From Burkholderia metallica (GTDB lineage: Bacteria > Pseudomonadota > Gammaproteobacteria > Burkholderiales > Burkholderiaceae), in NCBI RefSeq assembly GCF_902832845.1, contig NZ_CADFDB010000014.1:62001-126000 (forward strand): a stretch of DNA of 64,000 nt. Reading direction: 5' to 3'. This document shows, piece by piece, positions 48,301 through 57,638 of the stretch. The first letter of the stretch is position 1, and the number at the start of each line of letters is the position of its first letter. Under the pieces are notes generated by a model that was given only the letters and a program-made list of their open reading frames with translations, was not told the origin of the DNA and did not search any database. The position numbers and the translations under genes are program-made.

Positions 48301-49937
48301 CCGCGGTCACGTCCGCACCGACGACCCCGGTTGCGCTGCCGGACGCAGCACCGGCCACCGCGACGTCCGCCCCGGACGCAACCGCCGCTGCGGCCCCCGC
48401 CACGCCCGCGATCCAGCCGCGTCCGAACGCGTTCGAATTCCACGCGCCCGCGTCGTTCAACGTCGAACTGCCGACGCTCGACCTGCTCGAGCCCGCGTCC
48501 GACGACATCGAAATGATCACCGACGAACACCTCGCGCAGACCGCGCAGGTAATCGAACAGCGGCTGCAGGAATTCAAGGTGCCGGTGACGGTGGTCGGCG
48601 CATCGGCCGGCCCGGTCATCACGCGCTTCGAGATCGAGCCCGCGCTCGGCGTGCGCGGCAGCCAGATCGTCGGGCTGATGAAGGACCTGTCGCGCGGCCT
48701 CGGCCTCACGTCGATCCGCGTCGTCGAGACGATTCCCGGCAAGACCTGCATGGGCCTCGAACTGCCGAACGCGAAGCGCCAGATGATCCGCCTGTCGGAA
48801 ATCATCGAGTCGCGCCAGTACCAGCACTCGGCCTCCCAGCTGACGATCGCGATGGGCAAGGACATCACCGGCCATCCGGTCGTCACCGATCTCGCGAAGG
48901 CGCCGCACATGCTCGTCGCGGGCACCACCGGCTCGGGCAAGTCGGTCGCGATCAACGCGATGATCCTGTCGCTGCTGTACAAGGCGACGCCCGAGGACGT
49001 GCGGCTCATCATGATCGACCCGAAGATGCTGGAGCTGTCGGTCTACGAAGGCATCCCGCACCTGCTCGCGCCGGTCGTCACCGACATGAAGCTCGCGGCG
49101 AACGCACTGAACTGGTGCGTCGGAGAAATGGAGAAGCGCTACCGGCTGATGTCGGCCGTCGGCGTGCGCAATCTCGCGGGCTTCAACCAGAAGATCCGCG
49201 ATGCGCAGGCAAAGGAAAAGAAGATCGGCAACCCGTTCTCGCTGACGCCCGAGGACCCCGAACCGCTGTCGACGCTGCCGCTGATCGTCGTCGTGATCGA
49301 CGAGCTGGCCGACCTGATGATGGTCGCCGGCAAGAAGATCGAAGAGCTGATCGCGCGCCTCGCGCAGAAGGCGCGCGCGGCCGGCATCCATCTGATCCTC
49401 GCGACGCAGCGTCCGTCCGTCGACGTGATCACCGGTCTGATCAAGGCGAACATCCCGACGCGCGTCGCGTTCCAGGTGTCGTCGAAGATCGACTCGCGCA
49501 CGATTCTCGATCAAATGGGCGCCGAATCGCTGCTCGGGATGGGCGACATGCTGTTCCTGCCGCCGGGCACCGGTTATCCGCAGCGCGTGCACGGCGCGTT
49601 CGTCGCCGACGAGGAAGTGCACCGGATCGTCGAGTACCTGAAGCAGTTCGGCGAGCCGCAGTACGAGGAAGGGATTCTCGACGGCCCGGCCGCCGACGGC
49701 GCGACGCAGGACCTGTTCGGCGATGCGCCGGACGCGGAGGCCGATCCGCTGTACGACGAAGCGGTCGCGTTCGTCGTGCGCACGCGGCGCGCATCGATCT
49801 CGTCGGTGCAGCGGCAGTTGCGCATCGGCTACAACCGCGCCGCGCGCCTCGTCGAGCAGATGGAAGCGGCCGGGCTCGTGTCGTCGATGGGCATCAACGG
49901 CAGCCGCGAGGTGCTCGTGCCGGCCGCGGCCGACTGA
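45309..49937 (+). CDS. ftsK: FtsK-family DNA translocase with a very long Ala/Pro/Ser/Thr linker
   Basis: A 1542-residue division protein. Residues 1-110 form several membrane helices. About 135-1035 is a low-complexity linker rich in Ala, Pro, Ser and Thr, much longer than in most FtsK proteins. The motor follows: [20 protein letters not shown], Walker A GTTGSGKS (about 1205-1212), [20 protein letters not shown], Walker [17 protein letters not shown], and [19 protein letters not shown]. The C-terminal gamma winged helix (about 1480-1540; [20 protein letters not shown]) should read KOPS sites. It pumps chromosome ends toward XerCD-dif during septation. The linker has internal repeats. A terminator follows. 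Confidence 0.95.
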   Translation: MHTVVFGWFGISAVWFLLLFWRLVQAMLPGGGGLAGRGSIRLWLGFAAVFVASCTLTSPLSGPDTNALGHAFSAGFARVLGPIGTPVAMVVLFFAGLPWLTGIGWRQFAAWVDTSFGVKLSRDGGDDDARGIADLPRSALHRDDDIVQPTTAHTVNSMAPRRNGRYSRPTLWKPDPQPRPKPRSSTPPRPHVEPVAPSGWLKPTAPQRMPTPPAPIPPASAMPPPTTGSTASLARAAANAQVPRPDPAPLPAGFEPVRPRPTAVRPTTAALKPTPPRTTVAPRPAAAQPPRAPVRPAVSAGSTGLPPDAARRRPAPQTPARAPLYAWNEKPAAPITPAPSVHDTLRSIEASTAQWATLGGAQSADAAHATAASATAAGVAAAAAGSAAPVSAAVSTGIASATLGLAAHDARVPPAQDAAPAVGDNAPIVLDAFMPPASVAPAPVGDAGAVASDDVTPHALSNTVVDDAAFPHRADDEMRHIDDAAAAPASDLTSAPSFDAPVDLAPWDDLASQPVSAFDASAWNPVAGSSIDVTGPEPANAAAAQPDSIHDSVVSRPPASLDNDDQSNAQPAPAIDRAILDRERHGIAEAHADVKPAGNTVPFAALPSSAGADRTSRTHAETRPFAAALVAASSGSASGAATPDTVERPAIAQDAAPAGSTWTPSTAQPATTNTAVAAELPKSPVTAQPFAAVQTASAAGASPLAGAAQDSTAQAPASASSMAPVTATSSSDDVTGAVSASLSRPNASISTVASVVPASPIGVSGGASASLSQPAASTPIAASVAPVNVASTTYGSLPRTSTSAPSAPSVTLAVTPSTAGTSASPSASTASATAAATPVHVVPGAITAPSSAPASMLQVNPATSSTGTAFGTFRTFGATDAAASQPAASDSTATYSGAIAPTATTTAAATPAQPVAASPVTPAGSLTSFGATAATQPPSIASAPAALAATTFASPPATAASPASGFVPNFSTASAAPSTVAPLQPAASIPGANLSAPTAVTSAPTTPVALPDAAPATATSAPDATAAAAPATPAIQPRPNAFEFHAPASFNVELPTLDLLEPASDDIEMITDEHLAQTAQVIEQRLQEFKVPVTVVGASAGPVITRFEIEPALGVRGSQIVGLMKDLSRGLGLTSIRVVETIPGKTCMGLELPNAKRQMIRLSEIIESRQYQHSASQLTIAMGKDITGHPVVTDLAKAPHMLVAGTTGSGKSVAINAMILSLLYKATPEDVRLIMIDPKMLELSVYEGIPHLLAPVVTDMKLAANALNWCVGEMEKRYRLMSAVGVRNLAGFNQKIRDAQAKEKKIGNPFSLTPEDPEPLSTLPLIVVVIDELADLMMVAGKKIEELIARLAQKARAAGIHLILATQRPSVDVITGLIKANIPTRVAFQVSSKIDSRTILDQMGAESLLGMGDMLFLPPGTGYPQRVHGAFVADEEVHRIVEYLKQFGEPQYEEGILDGPAADGATQDLFGDAPDAEADPLYDEAVAFVVRTRRASISSVQRQLRIGYNRAARLVEQMEAAGLVSSMGINGSREVLVPAAAD
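47514..47672 (+). repeat. Imperfect tandem repeat inside the FtsK linker
   Basis: Codons 736-759 ([13 protein letters not shown]...TVASVVPAS) and 765-788 ([13 protein letters not shown]...IAASVAPVN) are near-copies 87 bases apart, with a weaker third copy after them. Repeats of this kind could explain length variation of the linker. Confidence 0.6.
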
Positions 49938-50009
49938 GTGCGGCGGCCCGGGCGGCCGCCGTCAACCGGCACGGGCGCACCGGGAAACCGGCCGCCGCGT
50001 AAAACAACG

Positions 50010-50036
50010 GGGTGCTGCATCGGCAGCACCCTTTTT
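50010..50036 (+). terminator. Rho-independent terminator of ftsK
   Basis: A perfect 9-bp stem, GGGTGCTGC with GCAGCACCC, ATCG loop, followed directly by five T. The lactonase gene converges four bases later. Confidence 0.9.
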
Positions 50037-50039
50037 CGT

Positions 50040-51284
50040 TTACTGCACCGGCACCAGCTTGAAATCGACCGGCTTGCCGACCGCCACCTTCTGCGGATTC
50101 GGACCGAGCTGCCCGGTTTCGACATTGCGGCTGAACACGTAGAACGTATCGCTGTCCTGGTTGCCGACGATCAGCCATTTGCCCGTCGGGTCGATCAGGA
50201 ACTCGCGCGGCGTCTTGCCCAGGCTCGACTGGCGGCCGACCTGCTTCAACCGGCCGTCGGCCTGGTTCACCGCATAGATCACGAGGTCGTTCGCGTCGCC
50301 GCGGTTGCTCACGTACAGGAAGCGGCCGTCCGGCGACAAATGGATCGCGCCGCCGCCGACCTTGCCCTTGAAGCCCGGCGCGCTCATCGGCAGCGTCTCG
50401 ATCGGCGTCAGCTTGCCGTCGTGGTAGCCGAACACCTCGACCGACGCGTTGAGCTCGCTCGTCACGTACGCGTACCGGCCGTCGGCGCTGAACACCAGGT
50501 GGCGCGGGCCCGAGCCGGCCTTCACCGGCGTGTAGCGCGTGTCGGTCGGGCCGATCAGCCCGCGGCTGCCGTCCACCGTGTAGCGGTAGCCGTAGATCTT
50601 GTCCGCGCCGAGATCCTGCACGAACAGGTAATGGCCGTCCGGCGAAAACACCGTCGAATGCACGTGCGCGCCGTCCTGGCGGCCCTTCACGGGCCCCGTG
50701 CCTTCGTGGTGCACGCTCAGCACGGCCTGGCCGACCGCGCCGTCCTCGCGCAGCGGAAACACCGCGAAACTGCCGCCCGGATCCTTCGCGACCGAGTAGT
50801 TGGCCGTCACGAGGTACTTGCCGTCCGGCGACAGCGCGAGATAGCAAGGATCGTTCCCTTCCGACGACACGCGGTCGATGAAGCTCAGCGCGCCCGTCTT
50901 CGCGTCGAAGCTAAACGCGCTGATGCCGCCGCGCTGCGTCGCCGGCCCGTCGTCGCCGGGCAGTTCGTTGACCGCGTAGACGGTGCGACCGTCGCGGCTC
51001 GGCAACAGGTAGGACGGATTGACCGTCTTCGCCGACGACACCGGTGCGACGCTGCCGGTTTTAGTATCGAAGCGGTAAACATAGATGCCGTCGCTGCCTC
51101 CGCCCGTATAGGTGCCGACGAGCAGGTTGTAGATGCCGTCGGCCGGAGCGGACGATTGCTGCGCAAATGCATGGGTCGCGGACAACGAAAGCACGATCGC
51201 GAAACCTTTCATCCAGTGAGCGAGCCTAAGCGGGAACCCTCGTGTCGAAGCGCGTGCGTCACGCTCGCGTAAACGGTTGGGCAT
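50040..51284 (-). CDS. Secreted beta-propeller lactonase-family protein
   Basis: A 414-residue protein of the seven-bladed propeller family (Pfam lactonase, YbhE type). A leader of about 41 residues ends with a signal-like core (KGFAIVLSLSATHAFA). Repeated blades carry DGRTVYAVNE, SPDGKYLVTANY, SPDGHYLFVQDLG, SADGRYAYVTSE and SPDGRFLYVSNRG. Cytosolic relatives hydrolyse 6-phosphogluconolactone; with an export signal, the substrate here may be another lactone. AGGAGG supports ATG 51284; ATG 51212 would give a conventional signal peptide without a ribosome-binding site. It is divergent from the GH15 gene. Confidence 0.86.
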   Translation of the reverse strand: MPNRLRERDARASTRGFPLRLAHWMKGFAIVLSLSATHAFAQQSSAPADGIYNLLVGTYTGGGSDGIYVYRFDTKTGSVAPVSSAKTVNPSYLLPSRDGRTVYAVNELPGDDGPATQRGGISAFSFDAKTGALSFIDRVSSEGNDPCYLALSPDGKYLVTANYSVAKDPGGSFAVFPLREDGAVGQAVLSVHHEGTGPVKGRQDGAHVHSTVFSPDGHYLFVQDLGADKIYGYRYTVDGSRGLIGPTDTRYTPVKAGSGPRHLVFSADGRYAYVTSELNASVEVFGYHDGKLTPIETLPMSAPGFKGKVGGGAIHLSPDGRFLYVSNRGDANDLVIYAVNQADGRLKQVGRQSSLGKTPREFLIDPTGKWLIVGNQDSDTFYVFSRNVETGQLGPNPQKVAVGKPVDFKLVPVQ

Positions 51285-51449
51285 TGAATCCTCCTTGCGT
51301 CGAGTCGCTTCAAGTGTTGAGATAGGACGAAACGCCGGCTGTTCATGCGCTCCGCCGCCCGGCCGAGTATACGGGGCGCGACGCCAGCGCGTGAAGCCTG
51401 GACACCGCCGTCCGCATTGTGAACTCGAATACCCAAGGATCGCCTGCCC

Positions 51450-53279
51450 ATGCCTGCCCTGATCGAAGACTACGCCCTCGTCGGCGACGGCCACACTGCC
51501 GCGCTGATTGCAAAAGACGGCTCCGTCGACTGGCTGTGCTGGCCCCGCTTCGATTCGGGCGCCTGCTTCGCGGCGCTTCTCGGCACCCCCGAGCACGGCC
51601 GCTGGCTGCTCGCACCGGCCGCCGACGCCGCGATCACGCACACGACCCGCCGCTATCGCGGCGACACGCTGATTCTCGAAACCGACTACGAAAGCGCCGA
51701 CGGCGCCGTCACCGTGATCGACTTCATGCCGCCCGGCAACGGCTGGTCCGAACTGGTCCGGATCGTCGTCGGCCGCCACGGCACGATGAAGATGCGCATG
51801 GAGCTCGTGTTGCGCTTCGACTACGGCTTCTCGATCCCGTGGGTCACGCAACTGAGCCGCGAGGACGGCATGAAGGCGATTGCGGGCCCCGACACCGTCG
51901 TGCTGCGCACGCCGGTGCCGCTCACCGGCAAGAACCTCCATACGCTCGCGGAATTCACGGTGAGCGCCGACGAGCGCGTGCCGTTCTCGCTCGGCTATGC
52001 GGCGTCGCACCTGCGGCTGCCGCCCGCGCGCGATCCGCTGTCGATGCTCGCGCGCACCGAGAACTACTGGCTCGAATGGTCGGGCCGCTGTCAGGTGCAG
52101 GGCCGCTACGCGGCCGCGGTGCGCCGTTCGCTGATCACGCTGAAGGCGCTCGCTTACGAGCCGACCGGCGGCATCGTCGCGGCGCCGACCACGTCGCTGC
52201 CCGAGAAGATCGGCGGCAACCGCAACTGGGACTACCGCTACTGCTGGCTGCGCGACGCGACGATCACGCTGCTCGCGCTGATGCGCGGCGGCTATTACGA
52301 CGAGGCGCGCGCGTGGCGCACGTGGCTCGGCCGCGTGATGGCCGGCTCGCCCGAACAGATCCAGATCATGTACGGGATCGCCGGCGAACGCCGGCTGCCG
52401 GAAATGGAGCTCGACTGGCTGCCCGGCTACCAGGATTCGAAGCCGGTGCGGGTCGGCAACGGCGCCGCGAACCAGCTTCAGCTCGACGTGTTCGGCGAGG
52501 TGATGGCCGCGCTGCACCTCGCGCGCGTGGGCGGCCTGCAGGCGGACGACACGGTCTGGTCGGTGCAGTGCGCGCTGCTCGACCATCTCGAGAAGATCTG
52601 GCAGGAACCCGACGAAGGCATCTGGGAAACGCGCGGCGGCCGCCGCCATTTCACGTTCTCGAAGGTGATGGCGTGGGTCGCGTTCGACCGCGCGATCAAG
52701 TCGGCGGAAATGTTCCGGCTGCCCGGCTCGCTCGACCGCTGGCGCGCGCTGCGCGACCGGATCCACGCCGACGTCTGCAGCAACGCGTGGCACGAAGGCA
52801 AGCAGGCGTTCGCGCAGAGCTACGGCAGCGACGAGCTCGACGCGAGCGTGCTGCTGATGCCGCTGCTCGGCTTCCTGCCGCCGGAAGACCCGCGCATCGT
52901 CGGCACGGTCGACGCGATCGAGCGGGAATTGCTGCACGACGGACTCGTGATGCGCTACCGCACGACCGAGTACGACGACGGCCTGCCGCCCGGCGAAGGC
53001 ACGTTTCTCGCGTGCAGCTTCTGGCTGGTCGACAACTACGCGCTGCTGGGCCGGATCGACGACGCGCACCGCCTGTTCAGCCGGCTGCTAGCACTGTCGA
53101 ACGACCTCGGATTGCTCGCGGAAGAGTACGACCCGGTAGCCGGGCGGCTCGTCGGCAACTTCCCGCAGGCGTTCTCCCACGTGGCGCTGGTGCATACCGC
53201 GATGAACCTGATGCACCACGAAGACGCGATGGCGCGCGCAGCCGGCCAGCCCGCGCCGGCCGTCGCGACAGGCCGCTGA
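51450..53279 (+). CDS. Glycoside hydrolase family 15 (glucoamylase or trehalase-like)
   Basis: A 609-residue cytoplasmic protein. The N-terminal beta-sandwich (about 1-240) has DYALVGDGHTAALIAKDGSV and WLCWPRFDSGACFAALLG, typical of bacterial GH15. The (alpha/alpha)6 barrel follows (about 240-590): RNWDYRYCWLRDATITLLAL, EPDEGIWETRGGRRHFTFSK with a candidate general acid, and GEGTFLACSFWLVDNYALLG with the second glutamate. Such enzymes release glucose from alpha-glucans or, in some cases, trehalose; no signal peptide is seen. It faces away from the lactonase gene, so both may belong to glucose metabolism. Confidence 0.92.
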   Translation: MPALIEDYALVGDGHTAALIAKDGSVDWLCWPRFDSGACFAALLGTPEHGRWLLAPAADAAITHTTRRYRGDTLILETDYESADGAVTVIDFMPPGNGWSELVRIVVGRHGTMKMRMELVLRFDYGFSIPWVTQLSREDGMKAIAGPDTVVLRTPVPLTGKNLHTLAEFTVSADERVPFSLGYAASHLRLPPARDPLSMLARTENYWLEWSGRCQVQGRYAAAVRRSLITLKALAYEPTGGIVAAPTTSLPEKIGGNRNWDYRYCWLRDATITLLALMRGGYYDEARAWRTWLGRVMAGSPEQIQIMYGIAGERRLPEMELDWLPGYQDSKPVRVGNGAANQLQLDVFGEVMAALHLARVGGLQADDTVWSVQCALLDHLEKIWQEPDEGIWETRGGRRHFTFSKVMAWVAFDRAIKSAEMFRLPGSLDRWRALRDRIHADVCSNAWHEGKQAFAQSYGSDELDASVLLMPLLGFLPPEDPRIVGTVDAIERELLHDGLVMRYRTTEYDDGLPPGEGTFLACSFWLVDNYALLGRIDDAHRLFSRLLALSNDLGLLAEEYDPVAGRLVGNFPQAFSHVALVHTAMNLMHHEDAMARAAGQPAPAVATGR

Positions 53280-53347
53280 GCGGGGCGCGAGCGGTATGGT
53301 CAGAGATCGTCAAATCGCAAAACTTTGATGAAAAATCGGGGAAATGT

Positions 53348-53406
53348 TGCATTGCACCACCGATCGTTGTCCGATATGATCGACGCGATTGTCCGGCTGC
53401 AGTGCA
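53348..53406 (+). promoter_or_regulatory. phaZ promoter with two TGCANTGCA operators
   Basis: TTGCAC (53352-53357), a 17-base spacer and TATGAT (53375-53380) form a good sigma-70 promoter. TGCATTGCA (53348-53356) overlaps the -35. A second copy, TGCAGTGCA (53398-53406), sits just past the predicted start and exactly 50 bases from the first. This arrangement suits a repressor. PhaR, which represses PHA-granule genes in related bacteria and recognises TGC-rich repeats, is the natural candidate. Confidence 0.55.
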
Positions 53407-53490
53407 TCATGGCCGGTCGCTGACCCACACGGCACGCCGCGACGCCCCACGCCGCCCTTGCGCACCGTCCCCCACGCGGGAGTAGTCTGC

Positions 53491-54969
53491 ATGCTTTACC
53501 AACTGCACGAATTCCAGCGCGCCATGTTGAGCCCGCTGACGGCCTGGGCCCAGGCCGCGTCCAAATCGTTCGCCAATCCGTCCAGCCCGTTCTCGCTGAT
53601 GCCGGGTGCGCCGCGGATGGCCGCCGCCTACGAACTGATGTACCGGCTCGGCAAGGATTACGAGAAGCCCGAGTTCAACATTCACCAGATCGTCAAGGAC
53701 GGCCACAACATCCCGATCGTCGAGCAGACGATCATCGAGAAGCCGTTCTGCCGGCTGTTGCGCTTCAAGCGCTATTCGGACGACGCCGACGCCGTCACGC
53801 AGTTGAAGGACGAGCCGGTCGTGCTGGTCTGCGCCCCGCTGTCGGGCCACCACTCGACGCTGCTGCGCGACACCGTGCGCACGCTGCTGCAGGATCACAA
53901 GGTCTACATCACCGACTGGATCGACGCGCGGATGGTGCCGGTCGAAACCGGCCCGTTCCACCTGCACGACTACATCGCGTATATCCAGGAGTTCATCCGT
54001 CACATCGGCGCGCGCAACCTGCACGTGATCTCGGTGTGCCAGCCGACGGTGCCGGTGCTCGCGGCGATTTCGCTGATGGCGAGCCGCGGCGAGGACACGC
54101 CGCTCACGATGACGATGATGGGCGGCCCGATCGATGCGCGTCGCAGCCCGACGTCGGTGAATTCGCTCGCCACCCAGCACTCGACCGCGTGGTTCGAGAA
54201 CAACGTGATTCACACGGTGCCCGCGAACTATCCGGGCGAAGGCCGCCAGGTGTATCCGGGCTTCCTGCAGCACACGGGCTTCGTCGCGATGAACCCGGAG
54301 CGGCACGCGCAATCGCACTGGGATTTCTACCAGAGCCTGCTGCGCGGCGACGAGGACGATGCCGAAGCGCACCGCCGCTTCTACGACGAATACAACGCGG
54401 TGCTCGACATGGCCGCCGAGTATTACCTCGAGACGATCCGCGTCGTGTTCCAGGAATTCCGGCTCGCGGAAGGCACGTGGGATGTCGAAGGCGAGCGCGT
54501 GCGGCCGCAGGACATCAAGCACACCGCGCTGATGACGATCGAGGGCGAACTCGACGACATCTCGGGCAGCGGCCAGACGCACGTCGCGCACGAGCTGTGC
54601 ACGGGCATCCCGCAAGACGATCGCCGCAGCCTGACCGCCGAAAAATGCGGTCACTACGGGATTTTCTCGGGCCGCCGCTGGCGCACGATCATCTATCCGC
54701 AGCTGCGCGACTTCATCCGCGAGCATGCGCCCGAGCAGAAGCACGGCGCGACGAAGGACGTCCCGGACGCACCGGCGGCAACGACGCTCGCTGCCGTGCC
54801 GAGCGCCAGCGCGCAGGCCGAAACGACGCGCGTCGCCGCGGCGAAGCGCACCCGCGCGAAGGCGCCTGCCAAGGCCGCCGCAGCGGCGCCCGCCAAGCCC
54901 GCACCGGCCGCCAAGCGGGCCGCCGCCGGCCCGCGCGCAAAAGCCTTGCGCACGCGCAAGGCCGCCTGA
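53491..54969 (+). CDS. phaZ: Intracellular poly(3-hydroxybutyrate) depolymerase with a basic tail
   Basis: A 492-residue alpha/beta-hydrolase that mobilises PHB granules. The start MLYQLHEFQRAMLSPLTAWAQ is the PhaZa1 granule-binding type. The nucleophile is Cys183 in VISVCQPTVP instead of a serine. Asp355 (EGELDDISG) and His388 (EKCGHYG) complete the triad, at the same numbers I recall for Ralstonia PhaZa1. The enzyme ends near residue 415. The last 75 residues are a Lys/Ala/Pro tail (TRAKAPAKAAAAAPAKPAPA) like histone H1 or AlgP, absent from the Ralstonia enzyme as I know it. GGGAG precedes ATG 53491. Confidence 0.93.
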   Translation: MLYQLHEFQRAMLSPLTAWAQAASKSFANPSSPFSLMPGAPRMAAAYELMYRLGKDYEKPEFNIHQIVKDGHNIPIVEQTIIEKPFCRLLRFKRYSDDADAVTQLKDEPVVLVCAPLSGHHSTLLRDTVRTLLQDHKVYITDWIDARMVPVETGPFHLHDYIAYIQEFIRHIGARNLHVISVCQPTVPVLAAISLMASRGEDTPLTMTMMGGPIDARRSPTSVNSLATQHSTAWFENNVIHTVPANYPGEGRQVYPGFLQHTGFVAMNPERHAQSHWDFYQSLLRGDEDDAEAHRRFYDEYNAVLDMAAEYYLETIRVVFQEFRLAEGTWDVEGERVRPQDIKHTALMTIEGELDDISGSGQTHVAHELCTGIPQDDRRSLTAEKCGHYGIFSGRRWRTIIYPQLRDFIREHAPEQKHGATKDVPDAPAATTLAAVPSASAQAETTRVAAAKRTRAKAPAKAAAAAPAKPAPAAKRAAAGPRAKALRTRKAA

Positions 54970-54989
54970 CGCGCGTCGCGTTCCGACGC

Positions 54990-55026
54990 AAAAACGCCGC
55001 CGTTGCCTGCGCACGGCGGCGTTTTT
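54990..55026. terminator. Bidirectional terminator between phaZ and the TetR gene
   Basis: A perfect 13-bp inverted repeat, AAAAACGCCGCCG (54990-55002) with CGGCGGCGTTTTT (55014-55026), 11-base loop. It serves both converging genes. Confidence 0.92.
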
Positions 55027-55059
55027 GCATCCGGCGACCGCTTCAGCGCGGCCCGCGCG

Positions 55060-55692
55060 TCAGCGCCGCAGCAGATACGCGAGCAGCACCTCGGTGTTCA
55101 TCCGGACCATCTCGGCGCGCTCGTCGGTATCGGTGAAATCGCGGCCGAGCGTCGCGGCGAGCGTGAAGCGGTTCGACACGATGTAGTAGCCGAGCCCCGA
55201 CAGCGTCACGTAGAAGCGCAGCGGATCGACGTCGGCACGGAACAGCCCGGCCTTCTGGCCGCGCGTCAGCACGTTGCCGAGCTTCGCGACGATCGGCGAC
55301 ATCATCTCGCGGATCCGCGTCGACTTGTGCAGGTAGCGCGCTTCGTGCAGGTTCTCGTTGTTGATGAGCCTGAGCAGCTCCGGATGGTCGCGGTAGTAGT
55401 CCCAAACGAAATGCGCGAGCCGCGTGACGGCTTCGACCGGCGCGACGCCGTCGAGATCGAGCACGCGCTCGGCCTCCGTCAGCGCGGAGAACGCGTGTTC
55501 GAGCACGGCGGTGAACAGCTGCTCCTTGCTGCCGAAGTAGTAATAGAGCATGCGCTCGTTGGTTTCGGCCCGGCGCGCGATCTGGTCGACGCGTGCGCCG
55601 AACAGCCCTCCACTCGCGAACTCTTCGGCCGCCGCCATCAGGATTCGACGGCGAGTACCTTCAGGATCTCTTTTGATTTTTGGCTGATTCAT
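55060..55692 (-). CDS. TetR-family transcriptional regulator
   Basis: A 210-residue one-component regulator. The N-terminal helix-turn-helix domain (about 10-60) reads [20 protein letters not shown] then [20 protein letters not shown], the standard TetR pattern. The rest is a helical ligand-binding domain with [19 protein letters not shown]. The effector and targets are unknown; similar regulators sit near detoxification or catabolic genes, but none is adjacent here except rsxB, which is divergent and shares its upstream region. It could autoregulate or control rsxB. Confidence 0.88.
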   Translation of the reverse strand: MNQPKIKRDPEGTRRRILMAAAEEFASGGLFGARVDQIARRAETNERMLYYYFGSKEQLFTAVLEHAFSALTEAERVLDLDGVAPVEAVTRLAHFVWDYYRDHPELLRLINNENLHEARYLHKSTRIREMMSPIVAKLGNVLTRGQKAGLFRADVDPLRFYVTLSGLGYYIVSNRFTLAATLGRDFTDTDERAEMVRMNTEVLLAYLLRR

Positions 55693-55944
55693 GGTGGCGT
55701 TTTGCTATGTGAGCCGCGTGATCCGGACCGACACCCCCACCGCCTTGGCGCCGGCCGCCCTGGAACGGGCGCGCCGCGGACGGCCGCCCTCCTGCTGAGC
55801 CCCTGCAAAAAAGCGGTTCGATTATGCGCACAGACGGCGTCCAGCGCAATGCGGGAAATCGGCGATAATCGAGCTTTGGCAAACCTTTCCGGCCGCGCCC
55901 GACGCGGCCGAGAGCCATTCGGCGCCGCAGCGCCCGTAGTCACC

Positions 55945-56841
55945 GTGACCGATTCCAGAACACTCGCAGATCGCATCGAAGATCTGCTTCCCCAGACGCA
56001 ATGCACGAAGTGCGGCTATAACGGCTGCCGTCCGTACGCCGAGGCGATCGCCTCCGGCGACGCGAACTACAACCAGTGCCCGCCCGGGGGCGCCGAAGGC
56101 ATCGCGCGCCTCGCGAGCCTGCTCGGCAAACCGGTGATCCCGCTGAACCCCATGAACGGCAGCGAGCATCCGCGCGCGGTCGCCTTCATCGACGAAAACC
56201 TGTGCATCGGCTGCACGCTGTGCATCCAGGCGTGCCCGGTCGATGCGATCGTCGGCGCACCGAAGCAGATGCACACGATCATCGCGTCGCAGTGCACCGG
56301 CTGCGACCTGTGCGTGCCGCCCTGCCCGGTCGACTGCATCGCGATGCTGCCGGTGACCGGCGATCGCACCGGCTGGGACGCATGGTCGCAGGTGCAGGCC
56401 GATGCCGCGCGCGAGCATCATGACCTGCGGCTCGCGCGCCAGCGCCGCGAACGCGAGGCCGCCGAGGCGCGCGCCGCGGCACGTCGCGCGGCCAGCGCCG
56501 CGAAGCCGGCTGCCGCGCAAGCGGAAGCGCCGTCCGGCGCGCCGGCCGCGGACGACGCCGAAGCGAAGAAGCGCGCGATCATCGCCGCCGCGCTCGAACG
56601 GGCGCGCAAGAAGAAGGAGGAACTGTCCGGGCAAGGCGCCGGGCCGAAGAACACCGAAGGCGTGAGCGCAGCCGTCCAGGCACAGATCGATGCGGCGGAA
56701 GCGCGCCGCAAACGGCTCGCCGAACAGCAGGCGCAGCGCGACGCCGACGCGGCGGACGCGGCTCGCACCGACGAAGAGAACGACGCAGGCAACGACGGCC
56801 CGGGCGGCCCGTCCGCCCCGCCCGACCAGAACGCTCCATGA
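55945..56841 (+). CDS. rsxB: RnfB/RsxB-family iron-sulfur electron transfer protein
   Basis: A 298-residue protein. Residues about 1-65 are the RnfB-type four-cysteine domain ([20 protein letters not shown] and NQCPPGG). Residues 80-140 carry two ferredoxin motifs, [12 protein letters not shown] and [15 protein letters not shown], for two [4Fe-4S] clusters. It lacks the N-terminal membrane helix of E. coli RsxB and has a long charged coiled-coil-like tail (about 165-298; [15 protein letters not shown]). GTG 55945 is preferred ([17 protein letters not shown]). It overlaps nth by ATGA. No other rnf/rsx genes are present, so the electron donor and acceptor are unclear. Confidence 0.9.
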   Translation: MTDSRTLADRIEDLLPQTQCTKCGYNGCRPYAEAIASGDANYNQCPPGGAEGIARLASLLGKPVIPLNPMNGSEHPRAVAFIDENLCIGCTLCIQACPVDAIVGAPKQMHTIIASQCTGCDLCVPPCPVDCIAMLPVTGDRTGWDAWSQVQADAAREHHDLRLARQRREREAAEARAAARRAASAAKPAAAQAEAPSGAPAADDAEAKKRAIIAAALERARKKKEELSGQGAGPKNTEGVSAAVQAQIDAAEARRKRLAEQQAQRDADAADAARTDEENDAGNDGPGGPSAPPDQNAP

Positions 56842-57482
56842 ACGCCAGCAAACGACGCGCGATCTACGAAACGCTGCAGAGCCTCAATCCGCATCCGACC
56901 ACCGAACTCGAATACTCGACGCCGTTCGAGCTGCTGATCGCGGTGATGCTGTCTGCCCAGGCGACCGACGTGTCGGTCAACAAGGCGATGCGGAAGATGT
57001 TTCCGGTCGCGAATACGCCGCGACAAATCGTCGCACTCGGCGAGGAAGGCGTCACCGAGTACATCAAGACGATCGGGCTGTACCGGACCAAGGCGAAGAA
57101 CGTGGTCGCGACGAGCCGGATCCTGCTCGACCGCTACGACGGCGAGGTGCCGGCCGATCGCGAAGCGCTCGAAGGGCTGCCGGGCGTCGGCCGCAAGACC
57201 GCGAACGTCGTGCTGAACACCGCGTTCGGCCAGCCGACGATCGCGGTCGACACGCATATCTTCCGCGTCGCGAACCGCACGGGGCTCGCACCGGGCAAGG
57301 ACGTGCGGGCCGTCGAGGCCGCGCTCGAGAAGTTCACGCCGAAGGAATTCCTGCAGGACGCGCACCACTGGCTGATCCTGCACGGGCGCTATGTGTGCAA
57401 GGCCCGCAAGCCCGAATGCTGGCATTGCGCAATCGAGCCGCTGTGCGAATTCAGGCCGAAGACACCGCCGCCGAACGAGTGA
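56838..57482 (+). CDS. nth: Endonuclease III
   Basis: A 214-residue base-excision repair enzyme that removes oxidised pyrimidines and nicks the abasic site. The helix-hairpin-helix is [14 protein letters not shown] with the catalytic lysine, followed by the catalytic aspartate in [16 protein letters not shown]. The C-terminal [4Fe-4S] cluster is C-x6-C-x2-C-x5-C ([17 protein letters not shown]). The start overlaps rsxB by ATGA. The rsxB-nth pairing mirrors the end of the E. coli rsx-nth operon. Confidence 0.97.
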   Translation: MNASKRRAIYETLQSLNPHPTTELEYSTPFELLIAVMLSAQATDVSVNKAMRKMFPVANTPRQIVALGEEGVTEYIKTIGLYRTKAKNVVATSRILLDRYDGEVPADREALEGLPGVGRKTANVVLNTAFGQPTIAVDTHIFRVANRTGLAPGKDVRAVEAALEKFTPKEFLQDAHHWLILHGRYVCKARKPECWHCAIEPLCEFRPKTPPPNE

Positions 57483-57638
57483 CGCGCAGCCGCGGCCGAC
57501 CTGCCGCGGGGACGGCCCCGTACCCGTTGTTCGGACGCGCGATGCACGCGCCGTCGGCTGCCATTCGGCCCGTCAGTCGCGGCTGCCACAACGCGACGCG
57601 GAGTCCGCCGCGCCACGCCCCCGCTTTCCCGTTCCGGG

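Noticed and set aside
57483-57638. Possible small gene between nth and the EamA transporter gene
   Set aside because: No start codon with a ribosome-binding site and coding-like sequence was found; both neighbours converge here.
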